A stretch of DNA of 8,100 nt from NCBI GenBank assembly GCA_045569115.1, contig JBJKZS010000059.1, positions 1-8,100 of the forward strand, in the 5' to 3' direction. Shown here piece by piece: positions 6,366 through 8,100 of this stretch. Position numbers and translations under genes: made by a program. Source of the DNA: S15-B10 sp045569115. Lineage in GTDB: Bacteria; Fidelibacterota; Marinisomatia; Marinisomatales; S15-B10. The notes under the pieces are model-generated. The model was not told the origin of the DNA, did not search any database, and worked only from the letters and a program-made list of their open reading frames with translations. The first letter of the stretch is position 1; each line of letters starts with the position of its first letter.

Positions 6366-8100
6366 TTATTCTTCCTCTTCATTTTTCTCTTTTTCAATAA
6401 CTTTTTTTTGTATATCACTAGGCATGTATTCATAATGACTAAATTTTTCGGAATGGGTACCTCTTCCTCCTGTAAGTGATCTTAATGTGGTGGAATAGCG
6501 ATACAGACTTGCTTGAGGAGCCTGAGCCTTTATTAATTGAAATCCTCCATCACTATCCATCCCTAATATTTTACCTCTTCGGCCAGAAATGTCACCCATT
6601 ACATCACCCATTTGCTCTTCAGGAACTTTTATTTCAATCTCCATAATTGGTTCTAAAAGAGATGGTTTAGCATTCATAAATGCTTCTTTAAATGCACCTT
6701 TACCGGCTATCTGAAATGCAACATCTTTAGAGTCAACAGGATGTTGTTTTCCATCAAAAAAGTCAACTTTTACATCTACAACACGATAACCGGCAAGCAC
6801 ACCTTCTTCACAAGCAGTATTTACACCCTTTTCAACCGATGGTACAAATACTCTGTCTACATTTTGACCCACTAGACTATTTGTAAATTCAATACCTTCA
6901 CCACGATTTTTGGGGTTGACTCTCATCCAAACTTCAGCAAACTGACCAGCCCCACCAGATTGTTTCTTATGGCGATATTTAGACTCACTATTACCTTTAA
7001 TTGTTTCACGAAAGGGAACTTTCGGCTCCACAAGATCCACCTCAACATTAAATTTTCGTTTCAACCTATCTACCACTACTTCTAATTGAAGCTCACCTAA
7101 ACCAGAGATTATTGTTTGTTTCAATTCCGAATCTACATGATATACAAAAGTTGGATCTTCCTCGTGAAGTGTTGCTAGTCCAGTAGCAATTTTTTCTTCG
7201 TCACCTTTTGATGTTGTGACGACTGCTTCATGTATGGAAGGAGATGGGAAATTGATCTTTTCAAGCTCAATATTAAGTTTTGGATCACAAAGAGTATCTC
7301 CTGTATGAGTATTTTTTAATTTTACTACCGCTCCAATATCTCCAGCATTTAGAATACCCGCATCTTTTCTATGCTTACCATTCATCGAAAATATTTGACC
7401 AAGTCGTTCACTAGATTGCCTTGAGGTATTCTTAAGATCCATACCACTTTTTACTGAACCAGAATACACTCTAAAAAAGGAAAGTTCTCCAACATGTGGT
7501 TCACTAATAGTCTTAAAAATAAACAAACTAGTAGGTTGATCTATAGATGGTTCAACAATTAATTCACTTGAATCAGTTCTATTTGCTAGTGATTTACTAA
7601 GGTCTACTGGCGAAGGATAATATTTTGATAAAAGATCAAGTAAACGATTTACACCTACATTAGTTTGCGCAGAAGTTGCAACAAGAGGAATTAAACTTCC
7701 ATTAATGATTGCATCATGGAGACCCTCTCGCAAGTCTTCTTCTGATAAGCTTCCTTCTTCAAAAACTTTTCAAGCATACTATCATCAGATTCAGCTATAT
7801 ATTCTATCATTTCTTCATGCATTTGGTCTATTTTTTCTTTTAAGTCTTTGGAAGACTATGTTCTTCAAATTCTCCACTTCCATCAGTTTTATATATTAAG
7901 AGGGTTTTTCTAAGAACATCCGCAATTTGATTAAAACCAGGTCCAGCATTCACTGGAATTGTTAACGGGAAAACACGACTTGAAAAATGACTTTGTATTT
8001 GATTTAAAACTGAATCGAAATTTGTATGCTCCTTATCTAGCATTGTAGCAACAAACAATCTTGGTATACCACTTTCTTCAGCGTATCCTGAAACAATATC
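6366..8100 (-). CDS. Elongation factor G-like GTPase (5' partial, two apparent frameshifts)
   Basis: Translational GTPase of the EF-G family, which drives ribosomal translocation or, for second copies, recycling or other roles. The window holds the end of the G domain and domains II-V; the start is beyond the right edge. Similarity runs in three successive frames: 8100 to about 7849, about 7849 to 7764, and about 7763 to the TAA at 6366. Each switch needs one extra base in a homopolymer. Recognised parts are TSAQTNVGV (G5 region), RVYSGSVKSG and AGDIGAVVKLKNTHTGDTL (domain II), ISGLGELQLEVVVDRLKRKF (domain III), KKQSGGAGQFAEV and the GKQHPVDS tip loop (domain IV), and LRSLTGGRGTHSEKFSHYE (domain V), then an acidic tail. 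The wording fits the divergent EF-G II type rather than the main FusA. The apparent TTG starts at 7733 and 8058 are internal codons. It is either an intact gene with sequence errors or a recent pseudogene. Confidence 0.85.
7761..7765 (-). other. Apparent frameshift 2 in EF-G-like gene
   Basis: The minus strand reads GAA AAG TTTTT GAA GAA GGA. One more T gives GAA AAG TTT TTT GAA GAA GGA (EKFFEEG), followed by SLSEEDLREGLHDAI, as expected for EF-G. Without it the middle frame does not join the long downstream frame. This is a second one-base contraction, in a run of five T. Confidence 0.75.
7847..7849 (-). other. Apparent frameshift 1 in EF-G-like gene
   Basis: On the minus strand the frame reads CTT CCA AAG ACT TAA and stops at 7840-7842. 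One more A in this AAA run gives CTT CCA AAA GAC TTA AAA GAA (LPKDLKE), which continues as helical, EF-G-like sequence. The site therefore looks like a one-base deletion in a short A run. Confidence 0.75.

Noticed and set aside
7731..7733. TTG start for a separate C-terminal EF-G protein
   Set aside because: The codon encodes the Leu of an internal EF-G stretch (EEDLREGL), with no ribosome binding site; the upstream sequence continues the same protein once a base is restored.
7761..7849. Programmed -1 frameshifting in the EF-G-like gene
   Set aside because: Two shifts would be needed, and at neither site can the P- and A-site tRNAs re-pair after slipping back one base.
7705..7899. Plus-strand open frame of 64 codons over the frameshifted region
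   Set aside because: The opposite strand carries clear EF-G sequence in all three frames; this frame is a chance opening.

Overview
The window is AT-rich, densely coding bacterial DNA with short intergenic gaps, overlapping genes and a tRNA that carries its CCA. The gene mix (TRAP transporter and hexuronate catabolism, a sodium:solute symporter, a divergent second-type EF-G) would fit a free-living heterotroph, possibly marine and of the FCB superphylum (Marinimicrobia- or Ignavibacteria-like). That placement is a low-confidence impression, because no phylogenetic marker was compared.

Left part (1-3554, plus strand): a catabolic operon for acidic sugars. It holds the 3' part of a TRAP transporter large permease (DctM type), then a zinc-dependent medium-chain dehydrogenase that closely resembles E. 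coli YjjN/LgoD (L-galactonate 5-dehydrogenase), then a tagaturonate epimerase of the UxaE family. Together they suggest uptake of a sugar acid, oxidation at C5 to D-tagaturonate (or D-fructuronate), and epimerisation between the two keto-hexuronates, feeding the mannonate/KDG route encoded elsewhere. A compact hairpin abuts the ribosome binding site of the dehydrogenase.

Middle (3555-3715): the two gene blocks converge here. A complete tRNA-Asn(GTT) lies on the minus strand between them.

Right part (3716-8100, minus strand, transcribed right to left): an EF-G-like translation factor that runs off the right edge, a HIT-family nucleotide hydrolase/phosphorylase, a 71-residue two-helix membrane protein, and a 619-residue sodium:solute symporter. 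The last three genes overlap (8 nt and 1 nt) and look translationally coupled. The small membrane protein may be an accessory subunit of the symporter.

The EF-G-like gene is broken as given. Two one-base contractions in homopolymer runs (around 7848 and 7763) split it over three frames, while protein similarity continues smoothly across both. Its G4 guanine-recognition motif also reads TMLD instead of NKxD. No clearly novel system is evident. The most interesting items are the inferred L-galactonate/L-gulonate to fructuronate route, the candidate small partner of the symporter, and the altered EF-G-like gene.
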